Numbered from the stretch's first letter, positions 13,984 through 22,599 are shown. The stretch is 61,171 bases of DNA from Verrucomicrobiota bacterium (GCA_023446735.1 JAEXPQ010000041.1:1-61171); one strand, 5' to 3'. A program made the numbers and translations. The notes: generated by a model from the letters alone, not told the origin.

Positions 13984-16842
13984 CTAACGTGGGGCTGCAG
14001 CGCCGGTGGTCTCGGGATACAAGGTGGTCCGCAAGAGCTTGGATGTGACAAGGTACTTCTGCGCCGCCTCCTGCAGGCCCTTGGGCTCGACGAGGGCGAC
14101 GAGCGCCTCCGGTTGGGTGAGCCGGGTGAATTCCTCGCCGTCGCGACGGATCTTGATCAGTTTCCACAGCCAGGCGCTGTTCTCGCGGGCGTCCTTCTCG
14201 AAGGAACGGCGTTGGGATTCGATCTCCTTCTGGATCTCCTCCGGCTTCAGGCCGGCCGACTGTATCCGCTCGATCTCCGCGACGGTCGCGGCGGTGAGCC
14301 GGCTGACATTCTCGGGGGAGCAGGGGATCGCCACTTGGAAGGCGAAGTGCGGCACCGGGTGTTTCTCCAGCGAAGCGGAAACGCTCACGGTGTAGACGCC
14401 CGCCATATCCTCGCGCAGTTTGTCGGTGAGCACGCGCCCGAGGATCTGCCCGAGCGACCAGAGCCGGTGGGACTCCGCGGGGGTCCAGACGGCGTCGCCG
14501 GCGATGGTCAACAGCGCCAGGCTTTTCGGGTCGCTGCCGCGGAGGATCTTCTTGTCGGCCGGTCCGGAGATGGGGCGGATGCCGAGATCGGTGTAGGCGG
14601 GGGACGAGGTGTCGGCCGGGAGACTGCCGAGGTAGGTCGCGAGCAGCGGCACGGCCGTCTGCGGGTTGAAGGAGCCAACGAGCACGAACGTGAAACCGTT
14701 GGCGTGCCCGAAACGCGCGCGGCAGACCTGCACCGTCTTCTCGAAGGAGTAGCCGGCCCAATCGGCCGCGGTCGGCTGGGTATCGGTGTTCCGCGGGTGG
14801 TCGCTGTAGAGGAATTTCTGGGTCTCGTTCTGGAAATAGGCCTGCGGATCGTCGAGGGCGTGGCTCAGGATCGCCTTGAGGCGTGTTTCCAGCGACGTGA
14901 ATGCCTCCCGGTCCTCGCGCACCTGGGTGAAGTACAGGTGGACCAGCTGCAGCATGGCTTCCAGATCCGCGGCCGAGGCGCCGCCTTTGACTTCATCGAA
15001 GTACAAGCCCAGCCCGACGCCGACGCCGACGTTCTTTCCGGCGAGCATCTTCTGCAGCTCAACCTTGGCGAACGGACCGGCGCCCGACTCGGAGAGGTAG
15101 GCGCCGGCGAACGCCGCCGCCAGTTTGTAGTCCTGCGGAAACACCGATTGCCCGCCCGGGCGGAATCCCTGCAGGCGGACCTCGTCGTTCTTGAAATCGC
15201 TCGGCTTGAGGATGACGCGCACGCCGTTGGCGAAGAGCAGCTCGGCCCCGCCGATCTCGGGCAGCGGTTTGCCGCCGGCGACCTGCCCCGGTTGCGGGCG
15301 TTCCTTGAGGAGCGAGCTGGCGAGCTGCTTCTCTGTGTAGGGGGCGATCTTGGACTCCGCCACCTGTGCGACGAGCACCTTGAGATTAGCCTCTGTCGGA
15401 AGGGTAACCCCGGGCTTCTCCGTCCCCATGACGACCGCCACCTGTTTGTCCGGCCGGATGAGCTGCGTGGCGAGCGGCTGAATCTCGGCGAGGGTCACGG
15501 CGGGCACCTGTTGCCGGGCGAAGTGGTGGAGGTAGGCGATGCCGGTCGCGGGCTGAGCGTCGAGGAAGTGCGCCACGTATTGACCGACCAGACGCTCGGA
15601 GGGGGTCTTGTCGCGTTCGTTGTAGGCCTGCTCCAGGCCCTTCAGGAGGGACTTCTTCGCGCGGTCGAGTTCCGCGGCGGTGAAACCGTGCCGGCGGACC
15701 CGCTCGGCCTCCGTGAGCGCCGCTCCGAGGCCGCGGTCGTAACCGCCATCCGGAACAACGACGGTGAGGCGAAACGCGTCCTGGGCGCGGACGAAGAACC
15801 GGCCGTGTTGGGACTGGCTGAACAGAAACGGCGGATCGGCCTGCTGGGTGAGCTCGGCCAACCGGGCGTTGAGCATCGCAACGAACAGGTCGCGCACCAG
15901 CGACCGCCGCAGGTCGTCGGTCGTGCGCACGCTCTCGGGGAGTGCCTTCCAGCCGAGCATGGCGATGTTGTAGCGGCTCTCCTTGTCCGAAACGATCGAG
16001 CTGAGCGTGCCGGCATGGGCCGGGACGTCGATCTTTGCCACGGGCCGCGGGTTGGCGACCGGGGTAAGGGGGCCGAACGTCGCGTCGATCTTCGCCTCGA
16101 TTGCAGCGGGATCGATGTCGCCGACTACGACGACCGCCATGTTGTCGGGCCGGTACCAGTCGCGGTAGAACCGCTTCACCGCTGCGGGAGTGGAGTGCAC
16201 GATGGATTCCTTGGTCCCGATCGGAAGGTGCTGCTCGTATTTCGAGTCCTGGAGGAGGACGGGGAGAAACTTGTCGCGCATCCGCTGGTCGGCGCCACGA
16301 CCGAGTCGCCACTCCTCGACGACGACACTGCGTTCCTTCTCGATCATGGCGTCGTCGAGGGTGACGGCGCCGGCCCAGTCCGCGAGGATGTCGAGGCCCT
16401 TATCCAGGGTGGCGGGCACGTCGGAGGGGATGCTGAGCTTATAGACGGTCTCGTCGAAGCCGGTGGAGGCGTTGATGTCCGGGCCGAACTGGGCGCCGAC
16501 GGACTGCAGGAAATGGATGATCTCCTCGTCGGGGAAACGGCGGGTCCCGCGGAAGCACATGTGTTCGACGAAGTGGGCGAGGCCGAGCTGGTCGTCGTCC
16601 TCCTGCACGGAGCCGGCGTTGACGGCGAGGCGGAGCTCGACGCGTTTCTCGGGCTTGGTGTTTTTCTGGATGTAGTAGGTGAGACCGTTGGTCAGTCGGC
16701 CGGTGCGGACCGTCGGATCGAGCGGCAGCGGCGCCGGTTGGTCGGCGAGGGCCGAGAGGACGAAGGCGAGGGGCAACAGCCAGCCGAGGAGGCGGCCAGC
16801 AAGGTGCCTGGGTGGGCGCGTGGGAGTTGGCGAGGTGTTCAT
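13984..16842 (-). CDS. Exported M16-family zinc peptidase
   Basis: A 952-residue pitrilysin-like metallopeptidase in the duplicated, single-chain form. A Sec signal peptide (LAGRLLGWLLPLAFVLSALA, residues 14-33) directs it out of the cytoplasm. The inverted zinc motif HxxEH is present as LGLAHFVEHMCFRGT near residue 90, and the downstream Glu ligand lies in IEKERSVVVEEWRLGR. The two M16_C middle domains follow (RFYRDWYRPDNMAVVVVGDID and the later half with NGFTFVLVGSFNPQTAVPLL). The C-terminal half lacks HxxEH, as usual for the inactive lobe. Typical family length is 900-960. The peptidase would degrade peptides in the periplasm. It is a single gene with its own terminator. Confidence 0.95.
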   Translation of the reverse strand: MNTSPTPTRPPRHLAGRLLGWLLPLAFVLSALADQPAPLPLDPTVRTGRLTNGLTYYIQKNTKPEKRVELRLAVNAGSVQEDDDQLGLAHFVEHMCFRGTRRFPDEEIIHFLQSVGAQFGPDINASTGFDETVYKLSIPSDVPATLDKGLDILADWAGAVTLDDAMIEKERSVVVEEWRLGRGADQRMRDKFLPVLLQDSKYEQHLPIGTKESIVHSTPAAVKRFYRDWYRPDNMAVVVVGDIDPAAIEAKIDATFGPLTPVANPRPVAKIDVPAHAGTLSSIVSDKESRYNIAMLGWKALPESVRTTDDLRRSLVRDLFVAMLNARLAELTQQADPPFLFSQSQHGRFFVRAQDAFRLTVVVPDGGYDRGLGAALTEAERVRRHGFTAAELDRAKKSLLKGLEQAYNERDKTPSERLVGQYVAHFLDAQPATGIAYLHHFARQQVPAVTLAEIQPLATQLIRPDKQVAVVMGTEKPGVTLPTEANLKVLVAQVAESKIAPYTEKQLASSLLKERPQPGQVAGGKPLPEIGGAELLFANGVRVILKPSDFKNDEVRLQGFRPGGQSVFPQDYKLAAAFAGAYLSESGAGPFAKVELQKMLAGKNVGVGVGLGLYFDEVKGGASAADLEAMLQLVHLYFTQVREDREAFTSLETRLKAILSHALDDPQAYFQNETQKFLYSDHPRNTDTQPTAADWAGYSFEKTVQVCRARFGHANGFTFVLVGSFNPQTAVPLLATYLGSLPADTSSPAYTDLGIRPISGPADKKILRGSDPKSLALLTIAGDAVWTPAESHRLWSLGQILGRVLTDKLREDMAGVYTVSVSASLEKHPVPHFAFQVAIPCSPENVSRLTAATVAEIERIQSAGLKPEEIQKEIESQRRSFEKDARENSAWLWKLIKIRRDGEEFTRLTQPEALVALVEPKGLQEAAQKYLVTSKLLRTTLYPETTGAAAPR

Positions 16843-16974
16843 TGGGTCTGAAGATTCAGGTCGTGCGTGTAAGGGGATTGCAGGGTGAATAATTTCTGGA
16901 ATCGGAAGAATGGAGACACGCCTCGCCTAGGCGGTTGGATTGGCGGACCGCCAGGAGCCCCGGTGTTGGGGGAT

Positions 16975-17214
16975 TCACTTGGGCGCGTCGGGTTGGGTTG
17001 GCTGGAGTGGCGGCGTGGGAGCCGGGGCGGCCGGGCGCCGCGTCGGGAACCGAAAGCCGGAATGCGTCTTAGCGTAGTCCCAGCCTTGCCGGTACCCTTC
17101 CAGGAAATCGTCGGTGTGGTTGCATAGAGTCATTGCGAGGGCGAAAACGAGGGCGAAGACGAGAGTCTGGCCCCAAGTGGGCCGAGGGCGGGGAGGGAGG
17201 AAACGGGGCGTCAT
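16975..17214 (-). CDS. Small membrane protein at the end of the ABC operon
   Basis: A 79-residue protein with one central hydrophobic segment (TLVFALVFALAMTLC) and a Pro-rich tail (RRPAAPAPTPPLQPTQP). It begins 20 bp after the second permease on the same strand, so it is probably the last gene of the GntR-ABC operon. No homology recognised. Confidence comes from position and the membrane segment in this frame; longer overlapping frames in the region look non-coding. Confidence 0.55.
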   Translation of the reverse strand: MTPRFLPPRPRPTWGQTLVFALVFALAMTLCNHTDDFLEGYRQGWDYAKTHSGFRFPTRRPAAPAPTPPLQPTQPDAPK

Positions 17215-17234
17215 GGCGGGAACAGGGAACGGAG

Positions 17235-18647
17235 TCAGGGAATGGCGCCACGGACCGTCGGCCGCGGCGCAAGGTAGGCGCTGCGATACAGCGTTTGTAT
17301 TCGGAACCAAGCGATGGCTGTGGTGGACAGGGCCGCCACGGCAAAGGCGCCGACTACGGGAGGCGACTCCAGGCGCTGATCGCCCCACGCCAGGGCGATG
17401 CCGAAAGCCCCGACGGTCGGAAGGCCGCCGCCCACGGCCGCAATCACTCGGAGAAAGCTGTGCCGCAGCGTTGCCGCCACGATCAGAGCCGGGAGCGCAA
17501 TCGCGGCGCCGAGCGCCGTGGCAAGGTATCCGGCGAGGTCGCCGGCCGCGATCGGGCCGCGGGCGGCAAGGACGGTGGCAAGCAGGGCGGCGAACAAGGG
17601 CACGAAAAGCAGCAGCGAGGTTTGGGCGAAGGAGGTGACGGAAGCCTCCCGCGCGAGCTGGCGACGCGACAGAGGCAGCACGACTTGGGTAAGGCTGTCG
17701 TTTGTCCGTTGTTGCCAGGCCGCGACGGCATAGAAGGCGAAGAATCCGATCAGGAGATGCGGCAAACTGTGGCCGGCGGACGCGCCGAGTGGCCGGATCC
17801 GACCCAGCTCTGCGAGGTGGGAAGGAATCTCGCGCAACTGGGCGCCCGACGGATTCGCGCATTCGAAGAGCGCGAGGGCGAGCAGGGCGGTGAGCGCCAC
17901 CCCAAAGAAGGGAACGGTGTCACGAATCAGTTGGTACGGAGTGGACCGGTTTACGGGCGACTCGGAGGCGCGAGGGGATTCCGGCCCCTGGTTGGCCGGC
18001 ACGATCAACGCCGGGTCGCTCTCCATTGTGGTTTGGAGGCAAAGGAAGGCCTCGCCGGCGCGCTGACGGGCTGCCCGGCGGGAATACCCGAAGTGGAACG
18101 AGCCGGCGGCAAGAAGCAGACCGCCGGCGCCGAACCATCCCGGCCATTGGCTCACCCACGGACTCAGGTTCAGGCCGACGGTTGGCAGCGCCACCGCCGC
18201 GGCAACGATGACGACCACCCACCAGCCCCGCGGTGTTCCCAGCAGCCACGCAGCCCAAGCGTGACGCCGCCGGCGGTTCAGCGCAGGAAGGGAGGCTCCG
18301 GCGGCGATCACGCCGAACGCGCCCCACAGCGGAACGCCGCGGCAGGTGAAGTGGACAACAGAGAGGCCAAACAGGGCGATCCCAACGACGGAGGCGATGT
18401 GCCAGCGTCGGACCTGCTGGCGCAGCCCGGGCAGGAGTAGTGCGGCCGGGCTGTGCAGCGGCTCCTGCAGCGGTCCGGCAACGAAACCGCCGAGGATCAA
18501 GGCCAAGGCGGCGTTGACGAAGAGCGCGTCGAGCTGGAAGGGCAGGGCCCACGGATAGAGGGCGTAGCGGAAGAACAACGTGAACAGGCCGGCAATCAGC
18601 AGCGTTCGCAACGGTCGCAGGAGCGTGAAGAAATTCTCAAGGTTCAT
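17235..18647 (-). CDS. Multispanning membrane protein, permease-like (second copy)
   Basis: A 470-residue integral membrane protein with about ten hydrophobic segments. It shares its opening (NLENFFTLLRPLRTLLIAGL) and layout with the upstream 498-residue protein (TLRTYLLILRPIRTLALAAL), so the two are paralogues. Both have an N-half motif ending LLPG.R (LQEPLHSPAALLLPGLR here) and a C-half motif LPLSR followed by basic residues (VLPLSRRQLAREA). The order GntR-ATPase-permease-permease matches YtrABCD-type exporters, so it is taken as the second permease; its sequence alone does not prove that. Its ATG lies 8 bp downstream of the stop of a truncated third copy (18655). Confidence 0.75.
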   Translation of the reverse strand: MNLENFFTLLRPLRTLLIAGLFTLFFRYALYPWALPFQLDALFVNAALALILGGFVAGPLQEPLHSPAALLLPGLRQQVRRWHIASVVGIALFGLSVVHFTCRGVPLWGAFGVIAAGASLPALNRRRRHAWAAWLLGTPRGWWVVVIVAAAVALPTVGLNLSPWVSQWPGWFGAGGLLLAAGSFHFGYSRRAARQRAGEAFLCLQTTMESDPALIVPANQGPESPRASESPVNRSTPYQLIRDTVPFFGVALTALLALALFECANPSGAQLREIPSHLAELGRIRPLGASAGHSLPHLLIGFFAFYAVAAWQQRTNDSLTQVVLPLSRRQLAREASVTSFAQTSLLLFVPLFAALLATVLAARGPIAAGDLAGYLATALGAAIALPALIVAATLRHSFLRVIAAVGGGLPTVGAFGIALAWGDQRLESPPVVGAFAVAALSTTAIAWFRIQTLYRSAYLAPRPTVRGAIP

Positions 18648-18654
18648 GGCGGGA

Positions 18655-18755
18655 TCAGGCGAGGCCGAGTTGGCGGAGTCCGTCGCTGGCGTGGTTAAGG
18701 TCGCAGCGCCGGAAGTGGCGACGGATTGCCAACCAGGAGAGCCTGGCGGGGTGAA
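18655..18755 (-). pseudogene. C-terminal stub of a third permease paralogue
   Basis: In the 180-bp gap between the two permease genes, one minus-strand frame encodes a tail SWLAIRRHFRRCDL...DGLRQLGLA before a TGA. It aligns with the end of the upstream permease (AWWTFHRHYRTCDL...DSLRRLGVRFG), sharing RHxRxCDL, D, LR and LG in register. The second permease does not have this tail. Nothing homologous is visible further upstream, so this is a remnant of a gene lost by deletion, or a partial duplication of the first permease's end. Confidence 0.6.
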
Positions 18756-18827
18756 GATGCGTTCGTACAGGACGGACCGAAGTGGGATCGATGAGGAGAG
18801 GCGGTCTCGGAGGGCCGGCGGTGCGGC

Positions 18828-20324
18828 TCACCCGAATCGGACGCCGAGGCGGCGCAATGAGTCGCCGGTGCGGGTGAGGTCGCAGGTCCGGTAGTGGCGG
18901 TGAAAGGTCCACCACGCGAAGGCGATCGAGCCGAGTGTGAGGGCGGAGAGAACGACGAGGTTTGTCGCCGGCAGGTACGGTCGATCGCGGAGAATCACGG
19001 CGAAGGTGGCGATCACATATCCGGGGAAGAGAATCAGACCGAAGAAGACCTGTACGAGAAGGCGCCCCGAGAAGACCGCCAGAGGCATGAGATTGGCGCC
19101 GAGCAAAGCAACTGCGGGGATGGGCAGAAAGCGGTTGAGCAGCGCGAAGCTCCACGGTTCGTTCGCGACGAGAGCGGCCATGGCCAGCACGGCGGCTGTG
19201 CCGACCATCCCACCAGCCAGTGCGAGAAAGGTGCGACGTTCGAAGGCGAGAAAGAGAACATTCGCCAAACGCGTGCGGGAAAGCGGGAACGCCTGTGGTG
19301 GCACACCGGCCAGGAACGCGCTAGCGAGGATGACCGAGTAGGCGACCAGCGGCGCCACGATGAAGGATAGGCGAACATCGCTGTTGGTGATCTCGCCCGA
19401 GGTCCGGGCGGTTTCGACGAGCAAGCGGCAGTAGGCCTCCCATTTCTGCGGATCGAGCCCTGCGTTCATGAAAGCGATGGCCAACAAGCCGGCGACAAGG
19501 CTGGCCGTGGAGGCGAAGAAGACGCTGATGGTGCTGCTCGACAAGCGGCTCTGACCGAAGCGGGCGTGGTGGAGGATACTCAGCCAGCCGCGGAGCGTAT
19601 CGCGAAATGTCTCCGCGGTCCAATCGATGCCGGCGCGGGTGCGCCGTTGTTCGCGCAGATGTGTCGCTTCCGCGAAGGCGTGCTGGAGCACGTCGGTGCC
19701 AACGAAGAGGAGGGTGCTCTGCGGCGCGTAGAAGAACGGGTTGGCGCTGCGGGCACGCAGCCGGGCCGGATCGAAACCGATGCGGAAGCAGGTGTAGGCG
19801 ACTGCGATCCCGCCGACGAGTAACAACCACGGAGCTCCGGTTCCGAGTCGGATGAGAAGGTGGTGGCCGGCGGTGGCGAGAATCAGGCTGATGATGAAGA
19901 TCGGTCCCAAAACGGCGCTGGTTCCGAAGCCCTTAGCGCGGTTTGGGTTGAGTAGCGGCAGCGCGAGGCAGGCGATGACCAAACCACAAGCCGCATGTCC
20001 CGGGACGGCACTGACACATAAGGCAGCGAGAGCTCCGAGCAGGAGTGCGACTACGCTGAATCCGATGAAATGCCCCGCATGCAATTGGCGTCCGGCTCCC
20101 GGCAGCAGCGGAAAACTGCTGCGGTGCGCGACCTCGTGCAGCGGTGCGATCAACAAGCTCCCGAGCATCAACGGGATGACCAGGCAGAGTGCAACGAAGA
20201 CGAACTCGGCGTTGGAGAACCCCACAAACGCACCGATGACGACGAAGAGCGAAGGAAGGATTAACGCCGCGAGGGCGAGTGTCCGAATCGGACGCAGAAT
20301 CAGGAGGTAGGTTCGGAGAGTCAC
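18828..20324 (-). CDS. Multispanning membrane protein, permease-like (first copy)
   Basis: A 498-residue integral membrane protein with roughly twelve hydrophobic segments. The N-terminal half contains IAPLHEVAHRSSFPLLPGAGRQ. The HEVAH looks like a metal motif, but it is not conserved in the paralogue, so I do not take it as a protease site. The C-terminal half has AFPLSRTRLANVLFLAFERR, equivalent to the LPLSR segment of the paralogue. It begins 43 bp after the ABC ATPase gene, which supports a role as transporter subunit. It ends with the cytosolic tail HRHYRTCDL, of which a second copy survives as a stub at 18655-18755. Substrate unknown. Confidence 0.75.
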   Translation of the reverse strand: MTLRTYLLILRPIRTLALAALILPSLFVVIGAFVGFSNAEFVFVALCLVIPLMLGSLLIAPLHEVAHRSSFPLLPGAGRQLHAGHFIGFSVVALLLGALAALCVSAVPGHAACGLVIACLALPLLNPNRAKGFGTSAVLGPIFIISLILATAGHHLLIRLGTGAPWLLLVGGIAVAYTCFRIGFDPARLRARSANPFFYAPQSTLLFVGTDVLQHAFAEATHLREQRRTRAGIDWTAETFRDTLRGWLSILHHARFGQSRLSSSTISVFFASTASLVAGLLAIAFMNAGLDPQKWEAYCRLLVETARTSGEITNSDVRLSFIVAPLVAYSVILASAFLAGVPPQAFPLSRTRLANVLFLAFERRTFLALAGGMVGTAAVLAMAALVANEPWSFALLNRFLPIPAVALLGANLMPLAVFSGRLLVQVFFGLILFPGYVIATFAVILRDRPYLPATNLVVLSALTLGSIAFAWWTFHRHYRTCDLTRTGDSLRRLGVRFG

Positions 20325-20367
20325 GACGATGCGGTCTCGAAGATGCGGGCGCGGTTGGCTGGACTGC

Positions 20368-21318
20368 TCAGGCGCGGCGGCGGCGCTGGTCGGTGAGCAG
20401 CGGGAACATCTCGTCGAGATTGAGCGGGCGGGTGCGGATCTCGGCGCGGTAGGAGGCGGCGAAGCGCGCGGCGGCCTCGGGTTCGGACGTGCGGACGCGG
20501 AGGACGGCCTGGTGGGCGTTGCCTTGGTGGCTGAGGACGAAGGGTTCGGCGAAGGCGGCGGGGAGCGCGCCGGTGGCGGAGGCGAGCGTCCATTCGGCGT
20601 AGCTCTCCTGGAGGAGGTCGAAGGGGGAGTTTTCCACGAGTTCGCCGGCCTCGAGCGCGACGATCCAGTCGACGATCTTCTCCACGTCGTTGAGGATGTG
20701 CGACGAGATCACGACCGTGGTGCCGTCCTCGCGCAGGAGTTCGAGGAGGAAGTCGAGGAGGCGGCGGCGGACGATCGGGTCGAGCGCGCTCATGGGCTCG
20801 TCGAGCAGGAGGAGCGTCGGGCGATGGCAGGTGGCGAGCAGGATGCCGACCTTCTGGCGATCGCCCGGGCTGAGCTGGACGATCTTGCGGGCGGGCTCGA
20901 GTTCGAGGGCCTCGAGGAGGCGGCGCTCGAGGTCGCGGTCCCAGCTCGGGTAGAACGAGGCGTTGAAGTCGAGGTGCTGGCGGACGGTCATCCACTCCAG
21001 GTAACGGCCTTCCTGCTGGACGAGCCCGAGGCGGGCGAGTTGCGGCGTGTCCAATTTTCCGGACGGCGTCCCGAGCGTGGTGCACTCGCCGGCGGTGGGC
21101 GGGAGCAGGCCGGCGGCGATGTGGAGGAGCGTGGTCTTGCCGGCGCCGTTGCGGCCGAGCAGGCCGATGATGCGGCCGGCGGGGAGGGCGAGGGAGATGT
21201 TGCGTAGCGCGGCGCGGTGGCCGAAGTGCTGGGTGAGGGCGCGGAAGACGAGCGGCGAGGTGTCGGCCGAGTCGAGGGCGGGCGAAGCCGGGGCGGGGGC
21301 GAGGGCGGGCGCGGTCAT
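20368..21318 (-). CDS. ABC transporter ATP-binding protein (YtrB-like)
   Basis: A 316-residue nucleotide-binding subunit. It has Walker A (GLLGRNGAGKTTLL), Q-loop (LGLVQQEGRYLEWMTV), a signature in the variant form LSPGDRQKV instead of LSGGQ, Walker B (LLLLDEPMSALDP), and the H-loop (VVISSHI). About 90 C-terminal residues after the core (from VENSPFDLLQ) form the extra domain common in GntR-linked exporters. The start at 21318 is the ATG nearest the core, with a short Ala/Pro-rich leader. It follows the GntR regulator by 204 bp and precedes the membrane proteins, so it powers their transport cycle. Export of an antibiotic or envelope precursor is only inferred from the YtrA-type arrangement. 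Confidence 0.9.
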   Translation of the reverse strand: MTAPALAPAPASPALDSADTSPLVFRALTQHFGHRAALRNISLALPAGRIIGLLGRNGAGKTTLLHIAAGLLPPTAGECTTLGTPSGKLDTPQLARLGLVQQEGRYLEWMTVRQHLDFNASFYPSWDRDLERRLLEALELEPARKIVQLSPGDRQKVGILLATCHRPTLLLLDEPMSALDPIVRRRLLDFLLELLREDGTTVVISSHILNDVEKIVDWIVALEAGELVENSPFDLLQESYAEWTLASATGALPAAFAEPFVLSHQGNAHQAVLRVRTSEPEAAARFAASYRAEIRTRPLNLDEMFPLLTDQRRRRA

Positions 21319-21340
21319 GGTGAAGGGGCGGAGGAGGGGA

Positions 21341-21373
21341 AGTGGCAAGTAACAGGTGACAAGTGACAGGTGG
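21341..21373. repeat. Short degenerate tandem repeat ahead of the ATPase gene
   Basis: Imperfect copies of AAGTGACAGGTG-type units (AGTGGCAAGTAACAGGTG, then ACAAGTGACAGGTGG) run head to tail here, within the transcribed leader of the ABC ATPase gene. Confidence 0.5.
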
Positions 21374-21434
21374 CGGAAGACGAACTGCGAAGGGATCGGG
21401 CTGGTGGCGGGTGGCGTTGCGCGGCGACCGAAGG

Positions 21435-21500
21435 ACCACGGATTTCGCGGATGGCGCGGATATCGGACTCCGCGGACTCGTCGAGATCTGTGCGATCTCC
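21435..21500. repeat. Nine-base-period GGAT repeat in the GntR-ABC gap
   Basis: GGATTTCGC, GGATGGCGC and GGATATCGG follow each other at a strict 9-bp period, with decayed units (ACTCCGCGG, ACTCGTCGA) after them. Similar 'ACGGAT' repeats are common between genes in some Verrucomicrobiota and Planctomycetes, from general knowledge. Confidence 0.5.
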
Positions 21501-21522
21501 GGTCAGTCGCGCTCGGGGCGCT

Positions 21523-21900
21523 TCATCGTTCGAGGAGTTCGCGGAAGAGTTTCACGGCTTGGGCGGGCGGGACGTCGAGTTGACGGGCCAGATGGGCGGC
21601 AGCGGTGAGTTGCTGGCGGAGCGGGTCGAGGCGGGCGGTCTGCTGGGCGGCGGCGGGGCGCTCGCGGACGATGAGGGTCTGGCCGCGGCGGCGTTCGAGG
21701 ACACCGTCGTGTTCGAGGAGTCCGTACGCCTTGCTGATCGTCATGGGGTTGAGCGCGAGCTCGGCGGAGAGGGCGCGGGTCGAGGGGAGCTCGGAACCCG
21801 GCGGGAGCAGGCCGGTGGCGATCTGGAGTTTGATCTGGTCCATGATCTGCCGGTAGGCGGGCACGCCGTTGTGGAGGTCGATGGAGAGCAGGGGGGGCAT
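21523..21900 (-). CDS. GntR-family regulator, YtrA type
   Basis: A 125-residue repressor of the short YtrA subfamily. The winged helix occupies residues 8-78: GVPAYRQIMDQIKLQIATGLLPPGSELPS, then TRALSAELALNPMTISKAYGLLEHDGVLERRRGQ, with the recognition helix at LNPMTISKAY. Only a short helical C-terminal segment follows, instead of the large effector domain of other GntR proteins, exactly as in YtrA. It is the first gene of the leftward ABC operon. Upstream at 22081-22109 is a near-consensus promoter with an inverted repeat over the -10 region, which fits negative autoregulation. Confidence 0.92.
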   Translation of the reverse strand: MPPLLSIDLHNGVPAYRQIMDQIKLQIATGLLPPGSELPSTRALSAELALNPMTISKAYGLLEHDGVLERRRGQTLIVRERPAAAQQTARLDPLRQQLTAAAHLARQLDVPPAQAVKLFRELLER

Positions 21901-21901
21901 C

Positions 21902-21985
21902 GGGAAATGCGGATTGCGGAGGGCGGATTGCGGAACGGGCGGAGGTGCGGGATTTACGATTGCGGATCGCCGATTTGCGATTGGC
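21902..21985. repeat. GATTGCGG-type low-complexity repeat
   Basis: Repeated GCGGATTGCGGA and GATTTGCGATTG-like units fill most of this stretch of the GntR leader region. They are imperfect and non-coding. Confidence 0.45.
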
Positions 21986-22080
21986 GGGACGAGGCCGGGG
22001 AGGAGATCGAAAGCGACAGGGGGCGGGGCGGTGGTCTTCGCGGGCGGAGGGCCGGTGGTGAGTCGAGCTGTGTGGGTAGG

Positions 22081-22109
22081 TGTATTAGGGCACTAATTCA
22101 GTATGTCAA
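22081..22109 (-). promoter_or_regulatory. Promoter and operator of the GntR-ABC operon
   Basis: On the minus strand TTGACA (22109-22104) and TAATAC (22087-22082) are separated by 16 bp, close to the vegetative consensus. The plus-strand inverted repeat TGTATTAG-GGCA-CTAATTCA (22081-22100) matches at seven of eight positions and covers the -10 hexamer and spacer, the expected place for a repressor. Confidence 0.65.
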
Positions 22110-22169
22110 GCGCCAGGTCGTGGGGCGGGGATTGGCCTGCGGCTGCGGGCCGGCGGGATGGAGCGCTGG

Positions 22170-22212
22170 TTGACATTGCCTACATTTGTAGGAACAAGTT
22201 CCTACAGTTGTA
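22170..22212 (+). promoter_or_regulatory. Promoter region with two BlaI-type operators
   Basis: Two dyads of the BlaI/MecI consensus form TACA-nn-TGTA occur: TACATTTGTA (22181-22190) and TACAGTTGTA (22203-22212), centres 22 bp (about two helix turns) apart, just upstream of the blaI-like gene. A TTGACA -35-like hexamer lies at 22170-22175. The -10 element is not clear. Confidence 0.8.
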
Positions 22213-22224
22213 GTCCATGTGCCT

Positions 22225-22599
22225 ATGCCACCGAAGATCTCCGCCGCGGAATGGGAAGTGATGAACGTGCTCTGGGAGCGGGCGCCGCGCACGGCGCCGG
22301 AGGTGATGGCGGCTCTGCCGGCCGGCACCGCCTGGGCGCAGAAGACGGTGAACACCTTCCTTGCCCGCCTCGTCGAGAAGGGCGCGGTAACGGCGACGAA
22401 GCAGGGCAAGGCCAACCTCTACCGGCCGGCGCTCACCCGCGAGAAATGTGTGGCGAGCGAAGGCGATTCGTTCCTGGAGCGGGTCTTCCGCGGTGCGGCG
22501 GGCGATCTCGTGCTGCATTTCTGCGAGCGCGCCGAGCTTTCGGCGGACGAGATCCGCGAACTTGAGACGTTGCTGAGGTCGAAGAAAGGCCGCCGATGA
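22225..22599 (+). CDS. BlaI/MecI/CopY-family transcriptional repressor
   Basis: A 124-residue winged-helix repressor. The DNA-binding part reads ISAAEWEVMNVLWERAPRTAPEVMAAL and AWAQKTVNTFLARLVEKGAVTATKQGK, with the family's VNTFLARL recognition segment, followed by NLYRPALTREKCVASEGDSFLERVFRG. The C-terminal helical half mediates dimerisation and, in relatives, is cut upon induction. The start could be ATG 22225 or GTG 22219, two codons earlier. Two TACAnnTGTA operators precede it, and its stop overlaps the start of the M56 metallopeptidase gene (ATGA), the usual repressor/sensor pairing. Confidence 0.93.
   Translation: MPPKISAAEWEVMNVLWERAPRTAPEVMAALPAGTAWAQKTVNTFLARLVEKGAVTATKQGKANLYRPALTREKCVASEGDSFLERVFRGAAGDLVLHFCERAELSADEIRELETLLRSKKGRR

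Noticed and set aside
14113..16851. A 912-codon plus-strand open frame opposite the M16 peptidase.
   Set aside because: GC-rich codon bias leaves the antisense frame open; the minus strand has a signal peptide and HxxEH zinc motif, so this frame is not a gene.
18828..20324. HEVAH in the first permease as a zinc protease motif.
   Set aside because: The paralogue has LQEPLHS at the same place, so the histidines are not conserved; the protein is better read as a transporter subunit.
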